The notes: generated from the letters alone by a model not told the origin. Positions 1 through 12,943 are shown, counted from the first letter of the stretch. The stretch: DNA of 64,000 bases from Sternotherus odoratus (GCA_032164245.1 JAVMKO010000001.1:292627041-292691040); one strand, 5' to 3'. Numbers and translations are program-made.

Positions 1-599
1 CCATAAACAGGAGAAAACAATTCCGTCACCTATAAAAAGCCCTGAACATGTTTCTGCTCATTTCACTTTGGAACAAGCCCTTTCAGATCCAACTGAAGGC
101 TTAAATTCCAGCTCGACCTGAGGACTGGGGGCTAAGAGGGCACAGGGCACCGATTTTCCACTCTCCTCCATGGGATGCCAGGCGTATGTGGCCAGGGGCG
201 CCCCTGGAGTCCAAGAGGGTGGGGAATGGCTAATGCTCCCACTATTGCTCCATGGCTGCAAGGGGGTGTGGCCAGCGGGGTTGTGGGCGTGGCAACATGT
301 GGAGTACCTGCAATTACTGGGTGGAAAGAGCCAAGTACTGTCCTGCCTACGTCGACCCTGCGCAGGGATAATGCCCCAGAGCATCGCTGCTTGGCCGGGC
401 TGCTGGGGCTGCCTGCTCAGCACTCCAGGGGAACAAGGGCAGGGTTTGGCCTAAAAGGAGTTGACAGTGACCCTTTTAAGTGTATTTGCTTCTCTGAATA
501 CTGGAGATGTGATAGGAATGGGGGGGACGGACCCTAATAACAGGCATAGGGGCTGATTGAAATCAGAAGGGGGGGGGGGCTGTTTTCTGTCTCCTGCAT

Positions 600-860
600 T
601 TGTTTGATGTAACCACCAGCCATCCTCTCCAGGTGCATTCTGACCTGGTCTGCTTCACAGTGGTACAGTCGTTGCCCTTAACAGGAGGTCTTAGTGTTTT
701 TAATGCTACTATGTCAGCTGGTCCCTGCCACTTTTGCTTTCTCCTTTTGTGTGCCGAAGAGCAGAGTTTTGTTGTATCACTGTTGCTATAAATCCACTAA
801 TGTATATTTTGAAAATAAAGGCTATTTAAATCTAATAAAGGTAGTTCGTCACTGCTCTGT
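600..860 (+). other. Probable 3' UTR end / polyadenylation region of a plus-strand gene
   Basis: Two AATAAA hexamers lie on the plus strand at 814-819 and 834-839, followed by GT/T-rich sequence up to about 895. This is the layout of a mammalian-type poly(A) site. The preceding 200 bp are non-repetitive, AT-balanced and lack a coding frame, as expected for a 3' UTR. In human, the gene lying tail-to-tail with RAB6A is PLEKHB1, so a PLEKHB1 3' end is a reasonable inference. No PLEKHB1 coding exon was found in the window, so the identity is not shown by sequence. Confidence 0.35.
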
Positions 861-1535
861 GTATTATCTGTTGCTTTCTTTCCCATGTTTAGTGTCTTAA
901 GGGATGGCAGCATTATTATGAGTTACTAGCAGGTGTCATTACAGAAAGTCTTACAACTTCTGTTGACTGAGCATAGAGATGACTAGATCTTGGAAGAATG
1001 CTTATTGCTAGCTGTGGTGCAGTTCAGAACTGAGTATATAGTCTATACAGCTTAAATCTCGGATTGAAATATTTTCTTAGCTGGGTGCCTGCCTGCAGGT
1101 TATGCTCATGTACGCAAATCAAAAATACTACAGGGCATCAGGAGCCCTGTAAAGAGCAGACACTGGAATCCGCTCTAGTCAAGCTGCCCAGGATGAAGTG
1201 GGGAATAATTCTTGGTGTGAATGGGCCAAAGCCCTGTCTCATCCTCAGCAGAGCACACAGTTCCCAAAATAGCATCCATGCTCGTCCCCCACCTGGGGAC
1301 CAGCTTCTTTGGTAATTCCAGACCCGTGAGCATCAGCGTAAGCTCCCTCCCTGAGCTTGCCTGCCTCGACCTGCCCAGGCCTAGCCCCCGCTCTCCAGAG
1401 AGCCCCTCCCTCGTCCATGAAACACTGGGGGACTTAACAAATTACTCGGCAGTGGAACGAGCGCCGGCGAAGAGCTGGTTCCATTCAGCTGGCTAAGTCA
1501 TCTGAAGAGATGAGGGCATCTCAGCAAGGGGGTCT

Positions 1536-1650
1536 CAACCTGGAGGCTGTGAACAGATGTTGGGGTCATGACCCCCACCCCGCCCTCCCCATATTGCTGG
1601 GGGATGGTGGGAGGCAGGGTGCCAGTCCGGAAAAGGTTGAGAACCACACA
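1536..1650. mobile_element. Short hAT-like (MER5-type) element remnant
   Basis: The left end reads GGTCTCAACCTGG and the right end AAGGTTGAGAACCA. They form imperfect terminal inverted repeats of the kind seen in MER5/Charlie-type non-autonomous hAT elements. No clear 8-bp target duplication was seen. Confidence 0.35.
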
Positions 1651-2744
1651 CGATCTTACAATACATTGGGGAAGGCTGTTCTTTTTACTGCCTTTGCCCC
1701 CCATGCAGAAAGCATTTGAGCGTTTAGTAAGATTTAGGAACATGCTGACGTGCTGTCCTGCGTAGGAACGCTTGTCTGATTCGGGCCATGGTTTGTCCGA
1801 CAGCCATTCTGTCAATGCAGCTGCTGCCCATAGGAAATACCCACACTGAGTAAACTGAGGCACGGAGCATCAAGAGAGTCATCCATGGTCCTACAATAAG
1901 CCAGCAGGCAGCTGGGGTACACCCTGGGTAATGCTGACACCCAACCCCCCCCCCCCCCCGCTCTCCCTCACAGATTTACATCCCCAAGTACCAGCCCAGC
2001 TGTGTCTCTCCTCTCACCCCCTCATACCTGGTTGGAGAGATGAAAGGCCGGCGCTCCTGATCCAGCTTCATCCTTGGGTGCCATTCCACTGGCTCCCCTG
2101 CATAGCTCCGCCGCGCCACTTCAGCTGATGTGCAGGGACTTGACAGGCCCGTGTATTTGTTTTGCTGGGGGCAGAAAGCGGAACGGGCAGTGCAGCCCCT
2201 GGGGAGGGAGGATGAAGATCTTGTTGGCCTGCCTGTGATGAAAGCGCGGCTCATGGCAGCCAGAGATCACATGAATCAAAGGCTCAGAGACCGGCCGTGG
2301 AGCTGCTCTTATGATTTAAGTATTCGCCCAACCGAAGCCGGCAGCTGCCGAACCTCGGCACACTCAGAAGCGGCCACCGGTGTGTAATGTTAATAGCCCG
2401 TTTCTCTGTAGAGAGGAGGAGATGGGCTGACTCTGCAGAGCCCGGGGGGGGGGGGGGGGCGCTGATTCCTGCTGCTTTGCCATGCCAGTCAGTACCAACG
2501 CGTGTGCCTTGGAGGGGTGAGCAAGCTGGCACGCTCTGAACGGAAGGGGAGCCGAACCCTGGGTCCTGGTTTTAGATGAGAAATCTACGCTAAGAGCCGG
2601 CACCGTGCTAAGCACCCCGGCTGCAACGGGACGGCATGCACTTACCCAGACTTCGATCAGTGGGAGGCGGCTTTTGCAATTCAGGCGTGAGAGAGATCAG
2701 GGCAAGCTTAGTTTAATACTTAGCTGAGCTCGTCCATAGCACTC

Positions 2745-2866
2745 ATCCACCAGCCTCAGAGCGCCATACAAAGGAAGCGCAGGGTCATTTTCCCCATTTT
2801 ACAGATGGGGAAAAAGAGGCACAGAGCAATGACCTGTTCAGGGGCCATGAGAAACTAGGTCACTAA
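2745..2866 (+). mobile_element. MIR-like SINE fragment
   Basis: It contains the characteristic CORE-SINE/MIR block: a CCCCATTTTACAGATGGGG stretch, then a purine-rich GAGGCACAGAG stretch and a decayed continuation. This resembles the conserved 3' half of MIR. Old and diverged. Confidence 0.5.
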
Positions 2867-4654
2867 AGCATTGTCTAGGCTGGCTATTTGCCCTGATGTC
2901 ATCCACCAGTGCAGCTGTATCAGTGCTAATCCCCACCACAGACAACTAAGCTGTCACACTGATGGCTCTCCCCTACTGGAAACCGGGATAAGCTGTCTCA
3001 CCGCAAATTGCGGCTGTGCCTTTGGCCATGGAGGTTTGCATTGCAGCTAAGCGGAGGGATGAATCCAGCAGCCTGGGGAAGGGGGTGGGGGGGCCCCTGC
3101 GTGAACAAGGAGTCATGGTGAATGGGGTGGGGGTGGAAGCTATATCCTATTTTTAAAGCACAAGTTTTTCATGTATTCTGGGCCATACAATACTGGAATG
3201 GAGGTGGAAGGACGTACAAGCCCCCAGACAGCAGTGGGGGGACCTGTCCACTTTAGCTAAGGGCCCTGGGACGACTCACCTTCTCTTACAGGTAAGTGCC
3301 TTGGCGTTTCCTGAAGCACGGACAGCACCTACGGGTGGGAAGGGCTCCCCTCGACTGCCCCCCCCATTCCCTAGCACACCCCTTTGACGAGACGTCACTG
3401 CGAGTCAGTCTCCTCTCGGTTCCTCCTTTTCAGAGTTGCAGCCTCCTGTTCCAGCCCCAAAGCCCAGAATTTAAATTCCTGCACCAGGCCCCTACGCTGG
3501 GAATGCTGAAAGTAGGTTCCAAATATGGAGCCAGCGCTCGGGGCCCTGCTCTGCTTTGACGGGCGAAGCGCGGCGGTAAAAGGAGAAACTCAAACCCCGT
3601 TGTTTGAAGTCTCCTGAGGGTGGTCTCACCTCCCCCCACCCTCCCTTATGGAGGGGGAGAGCCCAGCAAGGTAAGTGCCACCTAGATTGGCAGGTTGCCC
3701 CCCAATTAACTCCACCCCCTGGAACTACGCAAGGGATTCTGGGTCCTTGGGTTACCAAACGGGCCCTCAAAAAGTGATGGGGCAAGTCCTGCTCTCAGGA
3801 ACTCGGATGTAAATCCGGAGTGACCCCCCATTGATTTCTTAGTCTGGATTTACACCCGGCAGCGGGTGGCCCGATTACTCCTCGCTAGACACACACCAGG
3901 GGTAACCGGCCAATCTGGGTTTAATCCACACGCAGCTTCCCACGTCTAGGTGCGGTGACTGAGCATCCCAAGGAGACAACCCCCCACCCCCAGCCTGAGT
4001 AACAGTCTCTCTCGAGCCTGGAACACCTCTTCTGTATGGAACCAAGGTCAGATTCACCCGTTCACACCTGCACCTGCTGTCCTTGGTTCTCAGCGGTAGG
4101 AAACCTGTCTCTGAATAGGAGCAAATGACCCAGTTTCCATCCCATCTGTTTTCCTGGTGATTAATTCATTCCTTCTGCTCCAAGGCCCAGCCTGCTGCAT
4201 GGAGCCTGGTGGAAAATCTTTTCAATTCATCATAGGTGCTGCTAAGTGTTAATTAACTGGTGATCTTCCCTAGAGCAAAACGGTGCCGGCCCAGCTCCCC
4301 AGCTCTGCTTCAAGCTGCGTCTGAGCCAGGGTGAGTGAGCTAAGCAGCCGAGTAATGGGCGAACCTGCTGAAAGGATGGGCCTTACTGTGTTCTCGGGCC
4401 TAACGGGGGTGAAAACAGTGTCAGGGAGCCCACACGCATCCGGGACCAAATGCCGCGCCAAGTTATCCCAACGTCTGCACTGAGTTCAGCGGCGTTACTC
4501 CCGATTTATACCAGCATCACAAAACCGACGTGGGCCCCGCATCCAACTACCTGAGCACAACACACAGAGCCTCCCCTCAGATGGTTGCGCTGCCTGAATT
4601 TATCAGCCTCCTTTTCTAGCACTTTCAGCTGAGTGGCGCCGGGCACTTTCAAAC

Positions 4655-4752
4655 CAGGACTTAATTACACCTCACAACCACCCTACGAGGTGTGCAGTAT
4701 TATTAGCTGTAGTTCCAGCTGGGGAAACTGAGGCACAAGAGCAGTTTAGGTC
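4655..4752 (+). mobile_element. MIR-like SINE fragment
   Basis: It holds the MIR-like sequence CTACGAGGTGTGCAGTATTA followed by GGGGAAACTGAGGCACAAGA. Truncated at both sides. Confidence 0.45.
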
Positions 4753-4881
4753 CCGATTTTCACATCAGCCACTGATTTGGGATTCCTTAATTTCTGGGGG
4801 GCCCAACCTGGGACACTTGGGGCCCGATTCCAGAGGCACCGAGCACCCCCAGCTTTCAGTTGGAATTGGGGTGGTTGGCCT

Positions 4882-5285
4882 CAGGGCCGGATTAAGGCGG
4901 GGGCTTTATGGGCTGCAGCCCAGGGCCTGAGCTCAAGGGGGAACCCCACAAAAATCACAGGCAGCGATTTCCAACTGCAGGCCACTAAAAGTCCAGCGGC
5001 ACAGCAGGGCTCAGGCAGGCTGCCTGCCATAGCCCCAGGCTGCTCCCGCAACCGGCTGGCTGCTGGCAGGTCTCTGTGGCCCCTGGTGGTGGGGGGTGGG
5101 AGGTGGCTCCATGCACTGACCCCATCCCCAGCACCATCCCCGGGGCACCCTCTCCTGCACCCCAACACTCTGCACCAGCTTAGAGCCCTCTCCTGCACCA
5201 AACTCCCTCCCAGGAACAACTTGGATACAGGGGCCCCCACAAAATCTAATAGTCCTGGGTCCACAGGAGTGTTAATCTGCCCTTG
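4882..5285. mobile_element. Non-autonomous DNA element (hAT-like), 404 bp
   Basis: The ends are inverted copies: CAGGGCCGGATTAA on the left and TTAATCTGCCCTTG on the right. The flanks GTTGGCCT (4874-4881) and GTCGGCAC (5286-5293) could be a decayed 8-bp target duplication (5 of 8 match). It lies inside a spurious long reading frame. Confidence 0.5.
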
Positions 5286-5727
5286 GTCGGCACCTCTGAA
5301 AAGTGGGCCCAAATGTCTCAAATTCGGCAAGAGGTGCTCAAAGGTCAGTGGCCCCTTGTGGAAGTGTTGGCCCCAGGACTTGCCCATGGTCACCGAGTTA
5401 CATGTGATTGATTCCCCCCCCCCCTCCAAAAGAAGGGAAGAACGAAGAAGTAAAGAAATGGGAAGGGAAGATAAGGAAGGGGGAGAGGAAAGGGGAGGAC
5501 GAGCTCCGTTTCCATCTGCTAGGAATGAATCCAAGATTTCTAAAAGTCAGAATACATCTTCTCTGAAATGTCACCGGCTCGTTCAGTGCCAAGTCGCCGT
5601 GCTTAGCTTCTGTCCCTGGAGGCCGCCTGCTTTTCCAGCTGCAGCACTAGTGGTTTGGCTACAAGGACTGCTCCGGAGAACCGAGCTTTCCATGGGTTGG
5701 AGAGTTTCCAAGGCGATGGGACAGAGC

Positions 5728-6235
5728 AAGGGCCCTACCAAATTCACGCCCATGAAAAACACGTTACGGACTGTGAAATCTGAGCCCGCCTGTAAAATTT
5801 GGTCTTTTGGGTGCTTTTACCCTCTACTAGACCGACTTCACCGGGGAGACCAGCGCTCCTCAAAGTGGGGGTCCTGCCCCAGCAGGGAATCACAAGGTTA
5901 TTTTAGGGGATCGTGGTATTGTCACCCTTCTGCGCTGCTGCCTTTGGAGCTGGGTGGCTGGAGCGCGGCGGCTGTTGGCCAGGCGCCCAGCTCTGAAGGC
6001 AGCGTCTCGCCAGCAGCGGCGCAGAGGTACGGGAGGCAATTCCAAACCATCCCCCCCTTCCTTCTGCACTGCTGCCTTCAGAGCTGGGTGGCTGGAGAGC
6101 ACAGCTGCTGACTGGGGACCCGGCTCTGCAGTCACCCCCACAGAAGGAGGGGCGGCAATACTGTACCATGCTGCTGCTGCTGGTGGTGGCTCGACTGGCA
6201 GAGCTGTGCGGGCAGGAGGCTGGGAGGCTCACAAC
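5728..6235. mobile_element. Unclassified GC-rich DNA transposon remnant with internal repeats
   Basis: An imperfect repeat of CTGCCTT(C/T)GGAGCTGGGTGGC occurs near 5938 and 6070, with inverted counterparts such as CCCAGCTCTGAAGGCAGCG at 5987. The inverted and direct copies indicate a structured non-autonomous element. The boundaries are approximate and the family was not identified from sequence alone. Confidence 0.4.
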
Positions 6236-9059
6236 GTGCTTGGCTCGAACTCAGCGTCGTCAGCCTCTCAAGTGCCAAATTCACTTACAGGCCGAACACT
6301 AATCACAAGGGACCCAGCATGGAACAGCCTGGCAGAGTGACCCAGGGGAGCTTGGGCCCCAAACCGAGATGGGGCAAGTTCCAAACCGGGACCCTTCCCA
6401 GAGTCTCCAGCTGGATGGGTCAGGCGCAAAGCAGCCCCGATCCCAAACCACGAGAGGCTCCAGGCCTCGGCCTGAACTGTGGCCAGGCCTCGCGGATGCC
6501 GGATTCGCTCCTCTGCCCCACAGAATGGTTAACGCGCCCTGCTCAGCTGTCGCCGGGGGGACAAAGTCTGCGGCAGGTCGAGGCCTCTCGTCTCAAATCC
6601 CCTTTGCAAAGGGAGATTTCAGTGCAGCACAGAACACACGGACGCCACTTGGACAAACAGATCTAAGCTCTTCCCCCAAAGATCTATATTTAATTAGGCA
6701 GCAGCTGGGCCGTGTCCCTTATTTATATGTAGAACGGGTGGGGTTTCCTCCACCGTCTGTGACAGCAGAACTGAGATCTACACGCCATGACAGCAAGCCT
6801 GGTGCTCTGGGAGGCTGCGAGCTCCCTCAAGCATGCATCCGAAAACCAGGCCAAGAAAGCAGACGCTAGGTAAAGCATCACAGAGCAGGGAGTGGATGGC
6901 CCCGTACTGGAATAGCGTTCGCAGTTCTGGGCACCCCATGGCCAAGCATGCACGGCTGCTGGTTCAACCCCAGCCAGGGATGGAGCTATGGAGACTAGTT
7001 GGAGGGGTAGTGGGGTGTAGGTTAAGCAGAAGGCCAGAGGAACAGAGCAGAGCCCAGGAGACACCAAACCAGCAGAGCACGTGCGATCATAGCGTGAACA
7101 TCTGCACAATCTGCTGTGGGTGGCAGCTGGTTCCTCTGAGCATCTCAAGGGGTGGGAGGGCGGAGCTTGGCAGGGCTCCGCTCCCTCCCTCGCTGCTGGA
7201 CTGAGCTCATTAGGAATCGGTCTGTGACGGCGAAGGGTGGGGCAGGAGACCGGCCTACAAACACCAGAAGGGTGGGAACACCAAGCGGCAGAGGAATTGT
7301 CCAGGGTGGAACGCGATGCCCGGGATTCTATGGAGCAAAAAGGAATCTGACCTCTACCTCCACGTTACTCCGGTTCACCAGCCTTCAGAGCTGAGTCCTG
7401 CACCAGCCGCACTCTGGGTCGGTCTCAGAGTATCACCTGGGCTGGACCGGACCATCATACATGCACTGCGGGGGGGGGGGGGGCATCACTGCAGCAGCTG
7501 GGGAGAGTCTGTCTGGGGGGATCTTCGCTGTGTTAGTAAAATTACACAGTACTGTGTTAGCAGCTGTCACTGAGGCCAGTCAGTGAATTTACTGAGCAGG
7601 TGTCTTAATGCCACACGACTCACTTCGCCATTTCTCAGAGGGGAGCTCCTCTCGGCTCTTGTAATTCTTTCCACATGAGAAACCCCACAGCCTCTCTCGG
7701 CTACACCCTCCACAGTACCCACAAAACACAGTGTTCCTGGGGGCGGGGAAGAGGTTAGGACGGGTGCTTCCAGCCCTGACCGATTCCGCTCTGAATTCTC
7801 ATTTAGTATTTCTCAGATCTCTGTTGTTTCCTGTCTTAAATCTGGAATCTGATTCACTCTCATTTATATTCTTTTCTGCGCTTCTCTGCTCAGCTACATG
7901 TATGATCTCTCCCCCCCGCCCCCTTCATGATGCTCCTCCCTGGACACCCGCAATTACTTCTGCCTTACTGGAGTGGAAGAGTGCTGCAATTAAAACACAC
8001 TGACCATGCACATCAGTTAAAGAAAATAAAATTAGAGGCAGGGCTCCGGCAGTGGAGCTCTTTCCAAGCTGCTGAGCGAGACCAGGCTGGCCGACTAGCC
8101 ATTTCTCCCCCTCCCTCAGGGCTTTTCTTGCAGATCAATACTTGGATCTGGATTTTCCCCATGGAACACAGTGGGCTCCACAGCTCTATGGCTTTGGGCG
8201 TTCGTCCCAATCCACATTGGGCTTGTAAATTTCATCTCCGATTGTTCCCCCGCTGCAGCCACAGTGGCACAGACAGCTCAGAGAAGCGCAGGTTCCACAG
8301 CGGGCAGGAGCCGGGGCCAGACACATTTCCCGTCCTCCCTGGGGGATCCCACGTGCTGCAAACCCCTCAGCACCAGGGCCTGGGCCTGCCCAGCCGCTGA
8401 CACAGGTACCTCCTCTGGATATCCACACGCGCCAGAACCGCGCAGCAGCAAGGGGCCATCCTGATGTTAAAGCCAAAAAAGCTTTGGGTTTGGCCCTGTG
8501 ATCGCTCTACGCTGCCCTTCCCACCAGTTCTCCACCCTGCAATTAATGAGGTCAAGGCATAAGGTCCAATCTGATTGTATCACCTAAGGAGCAACATGCA
8601 CAAGAAACTAGCACTCTGCTCCCTTCTCTCCCCTCCCCCCATGCCCTCTGGCACTTCTCAGGCACCAAACCCTAGGGTGAGCGCCTGCAGACATTATTCT
8701 GAGCACACAGCAGCACAAGAACAAACCGGGCACTGCACCGCTGACGCTGGCTATGGAACAGTGCTTTTCTTTTCTGTGTTCCTGCACCTTTAAATGTCTA
8801 AGAACCCTCCCTAGGAGCAGCCGCAGCCACAGTTGTTCGGAGTGGCTGCAGCCTGCTTCAGATGAGACACAGGCCATGTCTATGCTGCAGGGACTAGCCC
8901 AGCCTAGCTACAGGGCCGGAGTTATGCTGGGAGTAGCTGCAGCCCACAGCGACTAAAGGGGTTTTAACCTGGATGCAGGAACACCACTTCCCTGAGTGAC
9001 ACTAGCTAGGCCCATGCAAGCCTTCTTCCACTGACCTCATTGTGTCCACACCGGGGGTC

Positions 9060-9150
9060 AGGCCGGCACGGACGTGGCACACGCGTGTTTGGATATTTCA
9101 CACCCCTGAGCATCATAGCTGCGTCCACCTAAATGTTAAGGGTAGCCCAG
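9060..9150. mobile_element. Fragment of a structured MITE family (CACACCCCTGAG core)
   Basis: The sequence TTTCACACCCCTGAGCATCATAG resembles the hairpin-core half shared with the copies at 40884-41210 and 52838-53075. Only part of the element is preserved. Confidence 0.4.
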
Positions 9151-9465
9151 GTCTCCTCCCCATGCTCTCCCCTAGAGCAAGGCCTTTTGTTCTTCCTTGT
9201 GGTCATCTAAAATAAGCACCAGCTTCAGCGAAAGCAAAGGGCTGCTCTGGGCGTAGAGAAACACACTCTGTTCTCCTTTCCCTCGGCTTTGGGGAACTGA
9301 GCACATTTCAGTTGGCTCTCGGTGACACCGGAACAACTCCAAGCTGTAGGCACTGGTGTTTTCCCAGACATTAAACAGATCTGATGCTGGTGCTGTTTCC
9401 TACGATAGCGCTATACTGTCGGGTGCTCAGGGAACAAATCACAGACTTCCCTGCAGCCAATAGGA

Positions 9466-9782
9466 GTGTCTACACTGCACACTAAGCTGGGGTCAGCAGG
9501 ACCCTGAGTGTCTACATTGAATTGTAAACCTGGGTGTACAATTGCTGGACCAGGTCTGACAGTCAAGCTAAAGGGTTCAGGCTGCATTACCCAGACCTAC
9601 TGACTCAGGGCTGCAGCTTGACCAGCATCCATGTTACAAAATGATAGGGTATGGACACGAGTCACGGGGGGACTCCAGAAGGGGCCTAGGAGCCAGGTCC
9701 AGAGTGCTGGCTGACCTAAGCCAGACTGACGTGTGTGGACGAGAGCGGGTCAAACCTGATGCTTAGAGTGCAGTGAAGACAC
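9466..9782. mobile_element. MITE with 15-bp terminal inverted repeats
   Basis: The left end GTGTCTACACTGCAC (9466-9480) matches the reverse complement of the right end GTGCAGTGAAGACAC at 14 of 15 positions. The element is 317 bp and has no coding capacity. No target duplication was evident, so the superfamily is open. Confidence 0.55.
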
Positions 9783-10160
9783 AACAGCTGCAATCAAAAC
9801 TCTTTACATAGTAAAAATAGCCATGGGGCTCTCACCCTCTGCTGTTCAGAGCTAAGTGACTGGACTGAGGGATTTCACTAGCTGCAAATGCAGGGGTCCG
9901 GCTACTGGATTATAGCGGACACGTTGGATGCTGGTAGCCAAGAGAAGCTGAGAGTCCCAAGGGAAAGGAGGCTTGTTGGAATGGGAACAGAGCTCACTGG
10001 AGGGGAGACGTGGATTTCTGAGCAAGGAAGGTGCCCGTTTGTTTCTATTGTGTCCATTGGAATCCGCCAAGCCTCTGTTTAATGTTTTGATCATTTCAGC
10101 AGATAGCAATGTTTATTTTTAAGCATCTTTAAAGATTTTTAATCCTTTAAATTTCCACAG

Positions 10161-10272
10161 CTGATGACTCCCGGTTCTGTTCATTCCCTTTGGTGGACCC
10201 GGCTCTAGCCACTGTCAGAAGACAGGATACTGGGCTAGATGGACCATTGGTCAGACCTAATTCTTATGGAAG
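10161..10272 (+). mobile_element. CR1 LINE 3' end fragment
   Basis: It contains the CR1 3' tail sequence AAGACAGGATACTGGGCTAG followed by ATGGACCATTGGTCAGACC. The same tail occurs at 55460-55505, so the two copies support each other. Confidence 0.7.
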
Positions 10273-11211
10273 TGGGGGTGGGCAGATCAGAATTGTTTAA
10301 TGACACCACATGCTGAGAATCAAAAAATTAAGAGCTTTAAACGTGTTAACACACATTGTCAGCATCGCCTGTCCAAGTACTCAAAGTAACCAGCCTTAGA
10401 ACAAACCAATAATGTCGCAAGCAGCATTTTTCTTACTTTGTCTAGCTGTAAATTTCTTTCTAAAATCAATGGAAATATTTCTGATGGGTTTGTGTGTGTG
10501 TACGATGAAATCAACATTCACGGATAAAATCTAATCCTTCCAACCGTATAAACAAACAAGATTATGCTAAAGAACCATCCGACTCAGCTCACTGATGTCT
10601 CCTAAGAGAACCACCTGCCAGGCCCCGAATTTTGGCTAACTGCTCAGCTCAGAAGAGGCAGGAACAGAGAAAAGCAGCGGACCGGTTGAGTGCCCATTTC
10701 TGCAGTACATGCTGGCTCAGTCCTGCTCCAGGTAGACAAACCACTGCAACGGGATTCTGGACGATTGGGGGGGCAGGCCATTATTTGGGGAATGTTTCTA
10801 GAACGTTGCTCCACAATCCCACCACTAAGGGAGGTTTCCAAAGGCACCAATCCCAAGGTGCCCAATGGAAGTCAAGGGGAGTTAGGAGTTTGTCTGCCAT
10901 TTGTGCCTGCGCACAACTCCCCCCCCAGCCTGGCACCCATTCACAATTCTGGGTACTGACAGAGGCGGAACCAGGCATTACTGTCTGCGAAAGATGCATC
11001 GGCGCCAGCCCTGGAGAAGGTTTTCTGTTCTCTGAACAGGGATGCAGCTTAGGAAGGGGTAGGCCAGGCTCCCACCCCATCATGGCCAGTGAGGAAGAGG
11101 CTAATTAAGACCTTGTGGCTCATCCCCTCTGCTGGGACTTCCCCCACAGCCTCCCATCAGTGTCACTTGGGGGTTTGGTGAGGTGAAGACTCATCGACTG
11201 GGAACTGGAGC

Positions 11212-11370
11212 ATGACACAGGCGGGAAGGATGGCTGTGCCATTAAAGCACTGGCCGGGGACACAGGAGTCGTGGGTTCAATGCTCCAGTCTGCCCCAGAG
11301 TCCCTGTGTGACCTGGGGGAAGTTGCTTGGGGAGCTGAGGGCCAGAGAGACTAGCTGTAAAATGGGGATA
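11212..11370 (+). mobile_element. MIR/CORE-SINE-like element
   Basis: It shows a tRNA-like head (GTGGGTTCAATGCTCC resembles a B box), followed by GTGTGACCTGGGGGAAGTTGC and AAAATGGGGATAATGATC. These are the successive conserved blocks of MIR. Confidence 0.55.
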
Positions 11371-11579
11371 ATGATCTTTCCCTTCTCTGCCCCTTGTCCA
11401 TTTAGATGGTCAGGCCTGGTCTGTGCCATGGCTGCTGTAGCGCAGTATCTGTGTGTGTCCGAGGGCTGCTGTACAAGGTCGTGTGACACCCAGACAGGTC
11501 AGCAGTGCGAGTGGAACTTACCTCTTCTGCAGGCTTGTAAATTACACATCCCGAGCTTGTTGCATGTCAGTCAGTTTAA

Positions 11580-11905
11580 AGATTCAGGCACCTCGCTGGG
11601 ACCTGGGTTCTATTCCCAGCATTCCCCTGACCTTCTGAGACCTCAGGAAGCCGCCTCACCCCAGTTCTGGTACTTATGGCCCCAGTTGCTGCACTGGCTG
11701 GCCACTTCCCAATTACTAACACGCAGCCCTTATCCCTGCACCCCTCTAGGTGGGGGGCATGCTATTATCCCCATTGCACAGATGGGAATGGAAGCCCAGA
11801 GAGGCTTAGTGACTTGTCCAGGGTCACATGGGGGGGGGGAGGGAAGGGCCCCTGTGGCAGTCAGGAACTGAACTCAGCACTCCAGAAGTCCGGTCCACAA
11901 CCCTG
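11580..11905 (+). mobile_element. MIR-like SINE fragments, two adjacent pieces
   Basis: The first piece has CCTGGGTTCTATTCCCAGC followed by a decayed middle. The second has TATTATCCCCATTGCACAGA, then GAGGCTTAGTGACTTGTCCA and GGGTCACATG. The order matches MIR. A run of G at 11830-11838 interrupts the second. Confidence 0.55.
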
Positions 11906-12629
11906 CCCACGAAGCCTCCCCGCCAGCCCCCTCTCCATGGCTGTTTCCTTTATCGGGTCTCTATAGACTGAATTCTTGGGAGGTGGGGGGAGATGGACTG
12001 TACCTTGAGTAAAGTCAGAATCAATACAATATTGTTACACAGGTGGTATAGGATTTACTCTATTGGATCCACCCTCTGGCCCATGACATCCACTCTCCTG
12101 CCTGCTGCTTCAGAGTAAAGTGAAAGTATTCACAGCAGGATTTTGTTTATAGTTTGCTGGAATTTTATTTCCTGAGCCTCCAGGGTTCTGATCACCAAGC
12201 CAAGATAGAGGATTTGAGTCCTCGGGTACCTTAACCTGCACAACTCTTAAGTGTTTCTCTTGATCATAAAATTATCCACCCCTCTTTTAAAATCCAGCTC
12301 CAGTATCTGACTTGCAGGAGCTCCCAGGGGAGCAAATGCCCCATCTAGACTACACGTAACGGGTGGGGAAGGAGAAGAAAAATTGTTCCTCGCTCTCTGT
12401 CATGGAAGATTTCTTTTTAATGTGGAATAAATGGGCCAGCAGCTAGTTTAAAACAAAATAGCACAGGAGAGAGTTTCATGATTAGCATCCTGGACAGGCG
12501 TGTCCCATCCGTCCTAACACTGAACTTCTATTTATAAATCTATGCTTTGATCCGCCAGTCTCCTGTGGTCTCATCCAGGCGGTATATAGTAATATTTGCT
12601 ACTTTTACTGCTGCAATGCCAGCCGTCAG

Positions 12630-12643
12630 CCAGCAGGTGGCAG
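12630..12643 (+). promoter_or_regulatory. Candidate CTCF-binding site
   Basis: CCAGCAGGTGGCAG matches the CTCF core consensus CCASYAGRKGGCR. It sits in the intergenic gap between the two convergent 3' ends, about 290 bp from a G-rich hAT element. A single motif match; binding is not shown. Confidence 0.45.
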
Positions 12644-12943
12644 TGTGAAGATGGTATATCAAGACCCTTCCCCCAGCCAACGTCCCTGGTGCATGCTCAA
12701 AATGCATCAGCATAGCCTGTAATCCAGAGGTGGGGTCCCAAAAGGGGAGACTGTTGGCAGCAGGGAGGTTCCTCCAGGTTGTACATGGGGTGAGACTATT
12801 AGCACCATGCACACACCTGGCTCTGGGGATTAAACTACTGTACACGTCTAAGATCAAATACACAAGCCTCAGCCCAGGAACCTCCTGGCGAGTTGTTTTC
12901 CTGGGGGGTTTGGTGTGTGTGGCAGGGCCGGCGACAGGGGGGT

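Noticed and set aside
4777..6111. 444-codon open frame on the plus strand
   Set aside because: It runs across a hAT-like element (4882-5285) and another repeat-rich element (5728-6235). The translation has no conserved domain and no splice or start context.
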